Positions 1 to 6,708 of a stretch of 38,995 bases of DNA are shown piece by piece (positions within the stretch are counted from its first letter, which is position 1; every line of letters begins with the position of its first letter). Source of the DNA: an uncultured Bacteroidales bacterium (GTDB lineage: Bacteria > Bacteroidota > Bacteroidia > Bacteroidales > Bacteroidaceae); the NCBI GenBank assembly GCA_937898885.1, contig CALDKD010000019.1:1-38995 (forward strand), read 5' to 3'. The notes beneath the pieces are model-generated. The model did not search any database. It was not told the DNA's origin and saw only the letters and a program-made list of their open reading frames with translations. Made by a program: the position numbers and the translations under genes.

Positions 1-68
1 GTAACACTCATTACAAGACTTGTAACGATATGCCGATAAAGTATCACGTTCAGCATGCTGGATAAAAC

Positions 69-89
69 CTTAACACCTTAACACCTTAA
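69..89. repeat. Short tandem repeat CTTAACAC
   Basis: The 8-base unit CTTAACAC occurs twice and is followed by a partial unit (CTTAA). A related run in the opposite orientation (GGTAAGG, TTAAGG units) lies near the other end of the window at about 35429-35478. No gene is seen in bases 1-438. A small hairpin (CCGTTA 118-123 with TAACGG 134-139) lies between this repeat and the large inverted-repeat element. Confidence 0.6.
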
Positions 90-139
90 TTCGTTACGGT
101 TTTAGGATAATGCAAGACCGTTACTGCTCAAAATAACGG

Positions 140-329
140 TTCCGTAGCAGTCAGAGGCTGATTTTGGGGCGTCTCTCGGAGAAGCCGTTAAGCGAGTAGG
201 CGTGAGACGCGTTAAGAAACGCGGATGTCTGAGCGTCAGCGAGTTCCGCGTTTCAGCGTCTCACACCGTAGCGAGTAGGCTTCGTAGAGCCTAGCCCCAA
301 AATCAGCCTCTGACTGCGGCCTTGCCGCA
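140..329 (+). repeat. Large inverted-repeat element, copy A (candidate structured RNA or MITE-like element)
   Basis: Perfect 23-bp terminal arms (147-169 and 295-317) enclose nested stems: GTGAGACGC (202-210) with GCGTCTCAC (256-264), AAACGCGG (217-224) with CCGCGTTT (246-253), and an apical CTGA/TCAG stem (229-232/236-239). A further 6-bp hairpin, TGCGGC-CTT-GCCGCA, follows at 315-329. GCGAGTAGGC occurs as a direct repeat at 192-201 and 271-280. A second copy of exactly the same arm-to-arm length (171 bp) lies inverted at 33591-33780. The differences between copies preserve pairing. It lies about 110 bp upstream of dnaB. Whether it is an RNA, a mobile element or a DNA structure cannot be settled from sequence alone. 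Confidence 0.85.
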
Positions 330-418
330 ACACTTCAGACTGCAGCCATTAAGCAATTGTGTTGAAAAGTTGTTGATAATGGCGAAAGAATGAGACCGGC
401 ATACAAATTGCCATTCCG

Positions 419-426
419 TAACTTTG
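419..426 (+). promoter_or_regulatory. -7 promoter box for dnaB (TAACTTTG)
   Basis: Matches the Bacteroidota -7 consensus TAnnTTTG and lies 12 bases before the dnaB ATG, so the leader would be very short. No convincing -33 TTTG was found at the usual spacing. Confidence 0.55.
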
Positions 427-438
427 CAGTGACAATTA

Positions 439-1971
439 ATGAATATGGCACCACAGACGCAGACAAAGAGAGCGGCCAGACCGCGACAGAGCATATCAGA
501 CCAGATGGAAATGAACCACCTGCAGCCACAGGCCCTTGAGCTTGAGGAGGCAGTACTGGGAGCATTGATGATTGAGCAGGACGCATTTCCCAAGGTGAGC
601 GAGATAATCAAGTCCGAGTCGTTCTACGACCACCGGCACCAGACCATCTACGATGCAATTCTCACGCTGGTGATGAACCAGCGCCCCATCGACATTCTGA
701 CAGTAACCGAGCAGCTCAAGAGCAGCGGAACACTGGAAGAGGCCGGAGGTCCGCTCTACATAACAATGCTGGCAGGAAAGGTCACATCATCCGCGCACAT
801 AGAGTATCACGCCAGCATCATCGCACAGAAGGCTATGGCACGCGAGCTGATATCGTTCGCCAGTGAGGTGCAGACACGCGCTTTTGACGAGACGTCCGAT
901 GTTTCTGAGCTGCTACAGGCAGCCGAGGGCGAGCTTTTCCAGATTGCCCACAAGAACGTAAAGAAAGACTACACCCAGATAAATCCGGTAATTGAGGAGG
1001 CAATGGAGCGCATCAGCCAGGCGTCAAAACGCTCTACCGGCCTTAGCGGACTGGCCAGCGGATTCACGGAATTGGACAAGGTGACATCGGGCTGGCAGAA
1101 GTCAGACCTCATCATTCTGGCCGCACGTCCGGCAATGGGAAAGACAGCCTTCTCACTATCCATGGCGCTGAACATAGCCGTACACAACCGCAAGCCTATG
1201 GCTATGTTCTCGCTTGAGATGAGCAACGTACAGCTGGTAAACCGACTCATCACCAACATCTGCGAGATATCTTCCGAGAAAATCAGGAGCGGCCGTCTGG
1301 CGCCATACGAGTGGGGACAGCTTGACGAGAAGATAAAGTTGCTGCAGGATGCCCCACTCTATCTTGACGACACTCCGTCACTCTCTATCACAGAGCTCAG
1401 GACCAAGGCATTGCGACTTAAGAGTGAGCACGACATAGAGCTGATAATAATTGACTACCTGCAGCTGATGAATGCCAGCGGATGGCGTTTCAACAACCGT
1501 CAGGAGGAGATAAGTATGATATCGCGCCAGCTGAAGGGTCTGGCCAAGGAGCTGGACATCCCTATCATAGCCTTGTCACAGCTGAACCGTAACGTTGAGG
1601 GCCGCGAGGGCTACGAGGGCAAGCGTCCGCAGCTGAGTGACCTGCGTGAGTCCGGCTCAATTGAGCAGGATGCCGACATAGTATGTATGATTCACCGCCC
1701 CGAGGTCTATAAGATTTATGAGGACGACCATCACAACGACCTTCACGGTGTGGCGGAGATTATCATAGCCAAGCACCGTAACGGTGGCGTGGGCGATGTG
1801 AGGCTGTCATTCCAGAACAGTTTCGCCCGTTTCGGTGACCTGGGAAAAGCTACTGACTCACACGAGGGAATGATAATGAGCTCAAAGATGAACGGTCCGT
1901 CCGAGCAAGCCGTTGCCAACGCCCTGCCCGACGACCCGTTGTCGGGACCTGCAGGCGACATTCCATTCTAA
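439..1971 (+). CDS. dnaB: Replicative DNA helicase DnaB
   Basis: Hexameric helicase that unwinds DNA ahead of the replisome and recruits primase. The 510-residue product has the DnaB N-terminal helical domain (about residues 27-130, beginning HLQPQALELEEAVLGAL) and the RecA-like C-terminal ATPase. Walker A is seen as AARPAMGKTAF, Walker B as IIIDYLQLM, and the DnaB motifs SQLNRNVEGR and LSDLRESGSIEQDAD are present. Length is normal for Bacteroidota DnaB, and no intein interrupts the Walker A or C-terminal motifs. The ATG at 439 follows a -7 box by 12 bases; a second ATG two codons later (445) is also possible. It is apparently monocistronic, bounded downstream by a strong terminator and a convergent gene. 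Identification is secure. Confidence 0.97.
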   Translation: MNMAPQTQTKRAARPRQSISDQMEMNHLQPQALELEEAVLGALMIEQDAFPKVSEIIKSESFYDHRHQTIYDAILTLVMNQRPIDILTVTEQLKSSGTLEEAGGPLYITMLAGKVTSSAHIEYHASIIAQKAMARELISFASEVQTRAFDETSDVSELLQAAEGELFQIAHKNVKKDYTQINPVIEEAMERISQASKRSTGLSGLASGFTELDKVTSGWQKSDLIILAARPAMGKTAFSLSMALNIAVHNRKPMAMFSLEMSNVQLVNRLITNICEISSEKIRSGRLAPYEWGQLDEKIKLLQDAPLYLDDTPSLSITELRTKALRLKSEHDIELIIIDYLQLMNASGWRFNNRQEEISMISRQLKGLAKELDIPIIALSQLNRNVEGREGYEGKRPQLSDLRESGSIEQDADIVCMIHRPEVYKIYEDDHHNDLHGVAEIIIAKHRNGGVGDVRLSFQNSFARFGDLGKATDSHEGMIMSSKMNGPSEQAVANALPDDPLSGPAGDIPF

Positions 1972-1974
1972 ACG

Positions 1975-2008
1975 GAACGAGGCGCGGACTCACATCCGCG
2001 CCTCGTTC
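1975..2008. terminator. Bidirectional terminator between dnaB and the alkaline phosphatase gene
   Basis: A 14-bp perfect stem (1975-1988 with 1995-2008) with a 6-base loop starts three bases after the dnaB stop codon. The T-run is weak (TGTATTGT). It lies between two convergent genes, so it could serve both. Confidence 0.8.
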
Positions 2009-2024
2009 TGTATTGTAGCATACA

Positions 2025-3446
2025 TTACCACTTAATACCTGCGGCATTCGCTATCTTGACAGGTATGTCAATGTTGTTTATCTGACCGACAAACTGCTCA
2101 GAGCCCTTGCCGATGGCAAACACCGGAACATAGCCTGCTGAATGGCTGGAAAGGTTCACACCGACAAGAGCGGCCTCGTTCATAATCTTGACAGCGAGGT
2201 CCGAGAACTTCTCAACATCAGTGTTGGCCTTGCCATCCTCGTCAAGGTAATTCATACCGAAAATCTCTACATAGAGGTTCAGAAGACGGCTCTCCTGATC
2301 CTTGGATAGTTTGACAGCATCCCAGAAGCCGAAGTTCTTCTTCAGTTCCTCCTGCATTTCCTCCCAGGTGAGAGGAGCATCCTCGCCCAGATCCTTGTTT
2401 ATCTTCTGAATATGCTTTGTAAACTCGCCCTCACTCATCTTCTGGTACTGAAGGGCCTTCAGATTAAGCGAATAGTTGTTACCAAGAACGATTCCACCGG
2501 TCTCATGGTCGGCTGTCACTACAATCAGAGTCTCGTCCTTATGCTTCAAATAGAAATCGTAAGCGACCTTTATGGCATTGTCAAAATCAATCACCTCGCG
2601 TACACAGGTAGCGGCATCCTGTCCGTGCATTGAATCATCAATTCTTCCGCCCTCTACCATCATGAAGAAACCTTTTTTCGGTTCCTTCATCATAAAATCT
2701 ATTGCCGCGGTAGTGATCTTGGCAATGTTCAGGCTGTTTTCATCCTGATCAATACCAAAGCTTAGCGACGAGATCTCATCGTCCTCCGGCTCAAACAGAA
2801 TCATCTTGTCTGACGATGCGGCAGCATTCCGATACTCGTCCATTCCACGCACGATGGTGTAGCCGTTTTTCTCAGCGTATGCCATATTTCCCTCATCGGA
2901 ATCAGGATTCCTTTTATCAAAATTCTGATGGAAATCGCCCCCGGCAAAGAAATCGAAGCCGCTCTCGGCAAGCTGCATTCCAATCTGATGGTAGTCATTG
3001 CGTGAGGGACGATGGGCGTAGTAAGCTCCCGGAGTGGCGTGATCAACGCCTACGGATGAGCAGATAGCCACACGCTTTCCCTGCTGATGAGCTCTCTCTG
3101 CAATGCTCTTTGTCGGAGTCTTCCTGTCCGGGAGTACGCCTATTGCGTTATTGGCGGTCTTTTCCCCGCTTGACAGCGCTGTACCGCTGGCAGATGAGTC
3201 CGTAACACCGCTTGATGCAGAGTATGTCAGAACAAGGCCGGTTGCGGGAAATTGCGTGAAGCAGAGTGGAGTCACATCGTGACGTCCCTCAAGCTCAGAC
3301 AAATACATCTGGGTAGCCAGGACCTGATTCACCCCCATTCCATCACCTATGAACATAAACACATACTTGGCGTTCTTGGCACCCGAGGCCGTCAGTGAGC
3401 ACATCATCAGGACAGCCATCAATAAAGTCATTGCTGATTTTCTCAT
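2025..3446 (-). CDS. Secreted alkaline phosphatase (PhoA family)
   Basis: Metal-dependent phosphomonoesterase that releases phosphate from organic esters outside the cytoplasmic membrane. The 473-residue product starts with a signal peptide (MRKSAMTLLMAVLMMCSLTASG, cleavage near residue 22). The family motifs follow: metal-binding FIGDGMGVNQ, the active-site serine region TDSSASGTALSSG, and the metal ligands VEGGRIDDSMHG and VTADHETGG. A long acidic insert (about residues 330-410) separates the last metal motif from the C-terminus (HSAGYVPVFAIGKGSE), which is common in Bacteroidota homologues. It is monocistronic, with its own -7 box at 3478-3485. A phosphate-starvation role is likely, but no Pho-box was recognised. 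Confidence 0.93.
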   Translation of the reverse strand: MRKSAMTLLMAVLMMCSLTASGAKNAKYVFMFIGDGMGVNQVLATQMYLSELEGRHDVTPLCFTQFPATGLVLTYSASSGVTDSSASGTALSSGEKTANNAIGVLPDRKTPTKSIAERAHQQGKRVAICSSVGVDHATPGAYYAHRPSRNDYHQIGMQLAESGFDFFAGGDFHQNFDKRNPDSDEGNMAYAEKNGYTIVRGMDEYRNAAASSDKMILFEPEDDEISSLSFGIDQDENSLNIAKITTAAIDFMMKEPKKGFFMMVEGGRIDDSMHGQDAATCVREVIDFDNAIKVAYDFYLKHKDETLIVVTADHETGGIVLGNNYSLNLKALQYQKMSEGEFTKHIQKINKDLGEDAPLTWEEMQEELKKNFGFWDAVKLSKDQESRLLNLYVEIFGMNYLDEDGKANTDVEKFSDLAVKIMNEAALVGVNLSSHSAGYVPVFAIGKGSEQFVGQINNIDIPVKIANAAGIKW

Positions 3447-3477
3447 ATTTAAGATAACATTATTTCAAAAAAGTTTT

Positions 3478-3485
3478 CAAATATA
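3478..3485 (-). promoter_or_regulatory. -7 promoter box for the alkaline phosphatase gene (TATATTTG)
   Basis: Read on the minus strand this is TATATTTG, a full TAnnTTTG match 31 bases before the ATG. It separates the phosphatase gene from the HAD gene upstream (58-bp gap). No -33 TTTG at the expected spacing. Confidence 0.55.
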
Positions 3486-3504
3486 CCATTTCTGCCCAAG
3501 ACTA

Positions 3505-4176
3505 TTAACAGAAATCCAAATTAATCAACTCCCGGAACGATGGTATTGTATATTCGGGAACGCAGGTAACGGCATCAGACCAGCCTTTTCCACGGAGCCA
3601 TACGGTATGGCACCCTATTGAGGAGGCCGGTTGTATGTCCTTATCAGGAGAGTCTCCAATCACCACGGCGTCCTGCGGAAGAATGGCAATGGTGTTCACA
3701 CCGATGCGGAAAATCTCCGGCTCGGGCTTGCGACGCCCTACTACGGCCGACTCCACCACACTCTTGAAATAACGGTCAATGCCGAACTCGTGCAAGACAG
3801 TGTGCATATTGCCATAGAAATTGCTCACCAAGACCAACGGCATACGTTCAGACAGCATCGCGAGCACAGGTGCGGAGACTTTTCTTATATTATCGGCCAC
3901 ATACTGATAACAGAAGTCGGCAACCTTTCCCGACATATCTGCCAGACCGAGATACTCCATCTGAAGTTGTATCTTTGTCTCAAGAGTCCTGTGGAAAGTG
4001 AAATCAGGCATAATGATCCGATTGCCGCCAAGAGTACGCTCCGCAAAGACGTATGCGTCGCGAAGGTTATCCTCCGGGATGCGGCAAGCCTCGTATGCCA
4101 TACTGAACATCCGCATCCAATGAATGCCGTCGGTATCAATAGTACCGCCAAAGTCTATCAGCGCACCCTTTATCAT
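3505..4176 (-). CDS. HAD-superfamily phosphatase
   Basis: Haloacid-dehalogenase-fold hydrolase of 223 residues, expected to remove a phosphate from a small metabolite in the cytoplasm. Motif I is D8-F-G-G-T12, with the nucleophile Asp present but the usual second Asp (position +2) replaced by Gly. Motif II is LVLVSNFYGN, motif III the Lys in GRRKPEPEIF, and motif IV VVIGDSPDKD. A helical cap (about residues 17-90) follows motif I. Its ATG overlaps the stop codon of the CDP-alcohol phosphatidyltransferase gene by one base (TAATG), so the two are translationally coupled and probably in one pathway. By analogy with di-myo-inositol-phosphate-type pathways it may dephosphorylate the phosphatidyltransferase product. 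Substrate unknown. Last gene of the rlmN-to-HAD operon. Confidence 0.85.
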   Translation of the reverse strand: MIKGALIDFGGTIDTDGIHWMRMFSMAYEACRIPEDNLRDAYVFAERTLGGNRIIMPDFTFHRTLETKIQLQMEYLGLADMSGKVADFCYQYVADNIRKVSAPVLAMLSERMPLVLVSNFYGNMHTVLHEFGIDRYFKSVVESAVVGRRKPEPEIFRIGVNTIAILPQDAVVIGDSPDKDIQPASSIGCHTVWLRGKGWSDAVTCVPEYTIPSFRELINLDFC

Positions 4177-5111
4177 TATATTGCCTGAAGTGATGCGGAT
4201 GTCTCACCGCATATCCGTTCATGAGTTGTCCTCATATAAATATAGATGCCCTGCAGCACAGTCAGTTCAAACACGAAATAGAGCCACGGCTGCCCTGACA
4301 GCAATGAGACAAGAAGCGCTATGGCACGAGTGTTGAACGTAAGGATGTTTGTCCATTTGAGCAGTGGGAACATCTTGTGGCAAAGTTCCTTTCGAAGAGA
4401 TTCAGGCACCTCATTGCCGTATTTATCCTGAAGCAGTCCGCGCATCCGCTGGAATTGCGGCGTACACCGTTCCTGACGCACGGTATATCGCTGATAAAAG
4501 AAGAGCCAGATTTTCCAGAACCATTTTTTCCACGGAGTAGAACTTTGCTCCCTCGCAAGTTCATCGCTGCTGTTCAGCTCGGATGCGTTCAGCAGATATA
4601 GCAGATATATGTTTCTGTAATAATCAGCAAGTCCCGCCTGATCTTTATGGCAGATTATGCCGGACACAAACATCAGAATCCATATCCAGATGCCCCACTC
4701 ACACCCAATGCCAAACGGCATCTGCTGATGCGTGAGTCTCAGGCCGATGAACAGGTATATGCAGAAGAACCAGATATCGCCCGCGAAGCCGTCAAGCAGA
4801 CGTCCCCAAAGAGTTCTCTTGCCAGTCATACGCGCAAGCTGTCCGTCAGCGCTGTCAAGCGTGTTGGCAACTACCAGCAACAGGAAGCCGCAGATATTCC
4901 GCCAGATTGAGTCAAAATAGAAACACACACCTGCCATAACTCCAAGAACGATGGATATTACGGTAACGACATTCGGATGAATATTGAGCTTGTTGAACTG
5001 AAGCGCCCACCAGAATCCTATCGGGCGGTTGAATTTGATGTCAAGCCACTCCTCAGTATCCATTGACTTGTAGGTAGCCTCTAGTGCTTTCTTTCTCTCT
5101 TCCCTGTTCAT
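4176..5111 (-). CDS. CDP-alcohol phosphatidyltransferase family membrane protein
   Basis: Integral membrane enzyme (311 residues) of the family that moves a phosphoalcohol from a CDP-activated donor to an acceptor hydroxyl. The signature is visible: D86-x2-D89-G90-x2-A93-R94 ... G103-x3-D107, followed by D112. The last Asp is five residues after D107, one more than the canonical spacing. Hydrophobic segments lie near residues 48-66, 71-84, 113-124, 137-152 and 260-300. A soluble basic stretch (about 160-245) interrupts them. The ATG overlaps the ATP-grasp stop (ATGA), and the HAD gene overlaps its own stop. Linkage to a nucleotidyltransferase suggests the activated donor may be a CDP-polar headgroup rather than CDP-diacylglycerol (inference). 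Confidence 0.85.
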   Translation of the reverse strand: MNREERKKALEATYKSMDTEEWLDIKFNRPIGFWWALQFNKLNIHPNVVTVISIVLGVMAGVCFYFDSIWRNICGFLLLVVANTLDSADGQLARMTGKRTLWGRLLDGFAGDIWFFCIYLFIGLRLTHQQMPFGIGCEWGIWIWILMFVSGIICHKDQAGLADYYRNIYLLYLLNASELNSSDELAREQSSTPWKKWFWKIWLFFYQRYTVRQERCTPQFQRMRGLLQDKYGNEVPESLRKELCHKMFPLLKWTNILTFNTRAIALLVSLLSGQPWLYFVFELTVLQGIYIYMRTTHERICGETSASLQAI

Positions 5112-5953
5112 CTGTCACACCTTTCACGTATCAGCTCCGCAATGACGCGTGCGGCATCGGTCTTGCATATAAAAAAAGAGGGCCAGTCGTTGAAATCAAT
5201 GATAACGGCCCGGCCGTCCGGGCCCACAATAGCATCGCCGCCATATACATCTATGTCCAATATGCGGGCGGCCTTGACCACATCAGCCTTGAACGCATCC
5301 ACGTCAACATCCGCCATGCCTATCTCGTTGTTACATTCCAGACCGAATTTACCCTCTCCTACATTCTCAAGGAAGCGATGTCGGAACAACAGTCCCTCAC
5401 CTATTCCGTAGAACTTACAGATCTTGCCTGGGATATGTTCCTGGAGCACTACATCGTCAATGCCACGTCTCTCCATACGGTCCATAACCGCAAGGCACTC
5501 CTCACGGGTGGACACGAGACAGACATCATCGCTCTGTATGGAATGAGAGTCACCACGCTTGATCCAACACGGAAAGCTGTCCCAACTGTCAGGTATCTTC
5601 CCGGCACTGGTTATTATGCTTCTGGCAAAAGAGACATCGGAACTCAGAAGCAGACGTGTCTCTCTTACTCTCCGGCAATTGCGTACGGCATCAGGTCTGT
5701 TTATTACGGGAATACCTAAACGCTCTATCTCCGTCAGGCGGTCAAGTGCCTTGTCGGAGCGGCAAAGATGGAAAACCGCATCAAAGAGAGTCGGATCCTC
5801 AACGCCATCGTAAGCGAATTCGCTCTCCGTCATTTTGAACAGCATATCATCGCCTCGGGCGAGCACACTGCCAACCGCATCAAAAATCACCTTGTCTCCA
5901 TCAATTCTGTGTGGAGAGAAACGGCTCTCCCTGCTTACTCCCAAATACAACAT
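5108..5953 (-). CDS. ATP-grasp enzyme (ITPK/RimK-like), function unknown
   Basis: Predicted 281-residue ATP-grasp ligase or kinase. The central and C-terminal parts carry the fold's marks: IKRGDSHSIQ (ATP-binding Lys and loop), VVLQEHIPGKICKFYGIG (adenine/hinge strand) and the metal-binding end VYGGDAIVGPDGRAVIIDFN followed by DWPSF. The IDFND-WPSF end resembles the DxNxFP motif of inositol-phosphate kinases and RimK-like ligases. No signal peptide or membrane segment is seen. The gene begins 24 bases after the nucleotidyltransferase stop and ends in an ATGA overlap with the phosphatidyltransferase gene. Likely role (inference): phosphorylates or ligates the small molecule handled by its neighbours. 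Fold assignment is reasonably firm; reaction unknown. Confidence 0.75.
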   Translation of the reverse strand: MLYLGVSRESRFSPHRIDGDKVIFDAVGSVLARGDDMLFKMTESEFAYDGVEDPTLFDAVFHLCRSDKALDRLTEIERLGIPVINRPDAVRNCRRVRETRLLLSSDVSFARSIITSAGKIPDSWDSFPCWIKRGDSHSIQSDDVCLVSTREECLAVMDRMERRGIDDVVLQEHIPGKICKFYGIGEGLLFRHRFLENVGEGKFGLECNNEIGMADVDVDAFKADVVKAARILDIDVYGGDAIVGPDGRAVIIDFNDWPSFFICKTDAARVIAELIRERCDR

Positions 5954-5972
5954 AATAACATCACTGATATGG

Positions 5973-5980
5973 CAAAGTTA
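5973..5980 (-). promoter_or_regulatory. Possible internal promoter -7 box (TAACTTTG) before the ATP-grasp gene
   Basis: On the minus strand TAACTTTG overlaps the stop codon of the nucleotidyltransferase gene and lies 19 bases before the ATP-grasp ATG, the same geometry as the dnaB box. No clear -33 element. It could give the last three genes some independent expression. Confidence 0.35.
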
Positions 5981-6679
5981 CACATTTTCTCCGAGCAGCA
6001 GCCTCTCAGCCTTGGCTATGTCGTCGAGGTGATCAACATCTATGATTTTACCGAACCGGTATGCGCGCAACAGCAAGCCATCGGCTACGAGCTGCCGCTG
6101 AAATGAGCGCATTCTAGTCTGACCGGAACGCACACAACTGTCCAGAACGTCAAGCGCGTTGTCAGAAAGGCCATATATGCCACCAGACACATAACGACAA
6201 CCTGCCGGAGTATCGAAAAAGCCGTTGATCCGCATATCATCGTCAACACCGACATACAATGGCTTCTCGTCATCAATAAAGTCCGTAACGCCCATCATTC
6301 CATCGCTGTCAGATGCCTCAAACGCTCTCAGATATGAATGGAATTCCTCCTTGCGGAACACAGTATCTACCGTAGTGACGCAAAAACGGCCGCCTCGCAA
6401 AAAGTCGCGTAGCTCATAAAGGCTGTGCATCGAGCTTGGAGTAGCCTTTGTCACTATCTCCAGATTAAAATCAGACTGGACGGAGCGCAAATAGCCAAGG
6501 GTCTGTGTATTGGCAGGGCTCACAATCACAGCTATGCCGTCAGCACCGCTGTCACTCATTATTCCGAGCAAGCGGCCTATCATAGGCTCGCCGCCAATCC
6601 GTACGAGAGGCTTTGGCAGCAGCGAGCCCTCGCCCGCCAAACGACTTCCCTCACCAGCGGATATTACGGCAAACCTCAT
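5978..6679 (-). CDS. NTP-transferase family nucleotidyltransferase (sugar- or alcohol-phosphate)
   Basis: A 233-residue nucleotidyltransferase of the GT-A-like NTP_transferase family that joins NTP and a phosphorylated small molecule to give NDP-X plus pyrophosphate. The N-terminus carries the nucleotide loop AGEGSRL (variant of GxGxRL) and the PKPL motif; VTTVDTVF is the probable metal-binding Asp region. The ATG at 6679 is chosen because it places the nucleotide loop at residues 8-14, as usual. An upstream TTG at 6712 would overlap the pdxA stop but adds 11 residues of unlikely sequence. It lacks the C-terminal beta-helix of GlmU-type enzymes. In context it probably activates the headgroup used by the CDP-alcohol phosphatidyltransferase; CTP would be the expected nucleotide (inference). 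Confidence 0.8.
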   Translation of the reverse strand: MRFAVISAGEGSRLAGEGSLLPKPLVRIGGEPMIGRLLGIMSDSGADGIAVIVSPANTQTLGYLRSVQSDFNLEIVTKATPSSMHSLYELRDFLRGGRFCVTTVDTVFRKEEFHSYLRAFEASDSDGMMGVTDFIDDEKPLYVGVDDDMRINGFFDTPAGCRYVSGGIYGLSDNALDVLDSCVRSGQTRMRSFQRQLVADGLLLRAYRFGKIIDVDHLDDIAKAERLLLGENV

Positions 6680-6708
6680 GACAACAGAATGTTTCCGGCC
6701 ATCAGAGA

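Noticed and set aside
3505..4176. HAD protein as MupP (MurNAc-6-phosphate phosphatase) serving the salvage cluster
   Set aside because: It belongs to a separate, translationally coupled operon on the other strand, and its motif I (DFGGT) gives no specific support.
3631..4188. 185-codon plus-strand frame
   Set aside because: Antisense to the HAD gene, whose four motifs are on the other strand.
5084..5719. 211-codon plus-strand frame
   Set aside because: Antisense to the ATP-grasp gene, with no recognisable motif.
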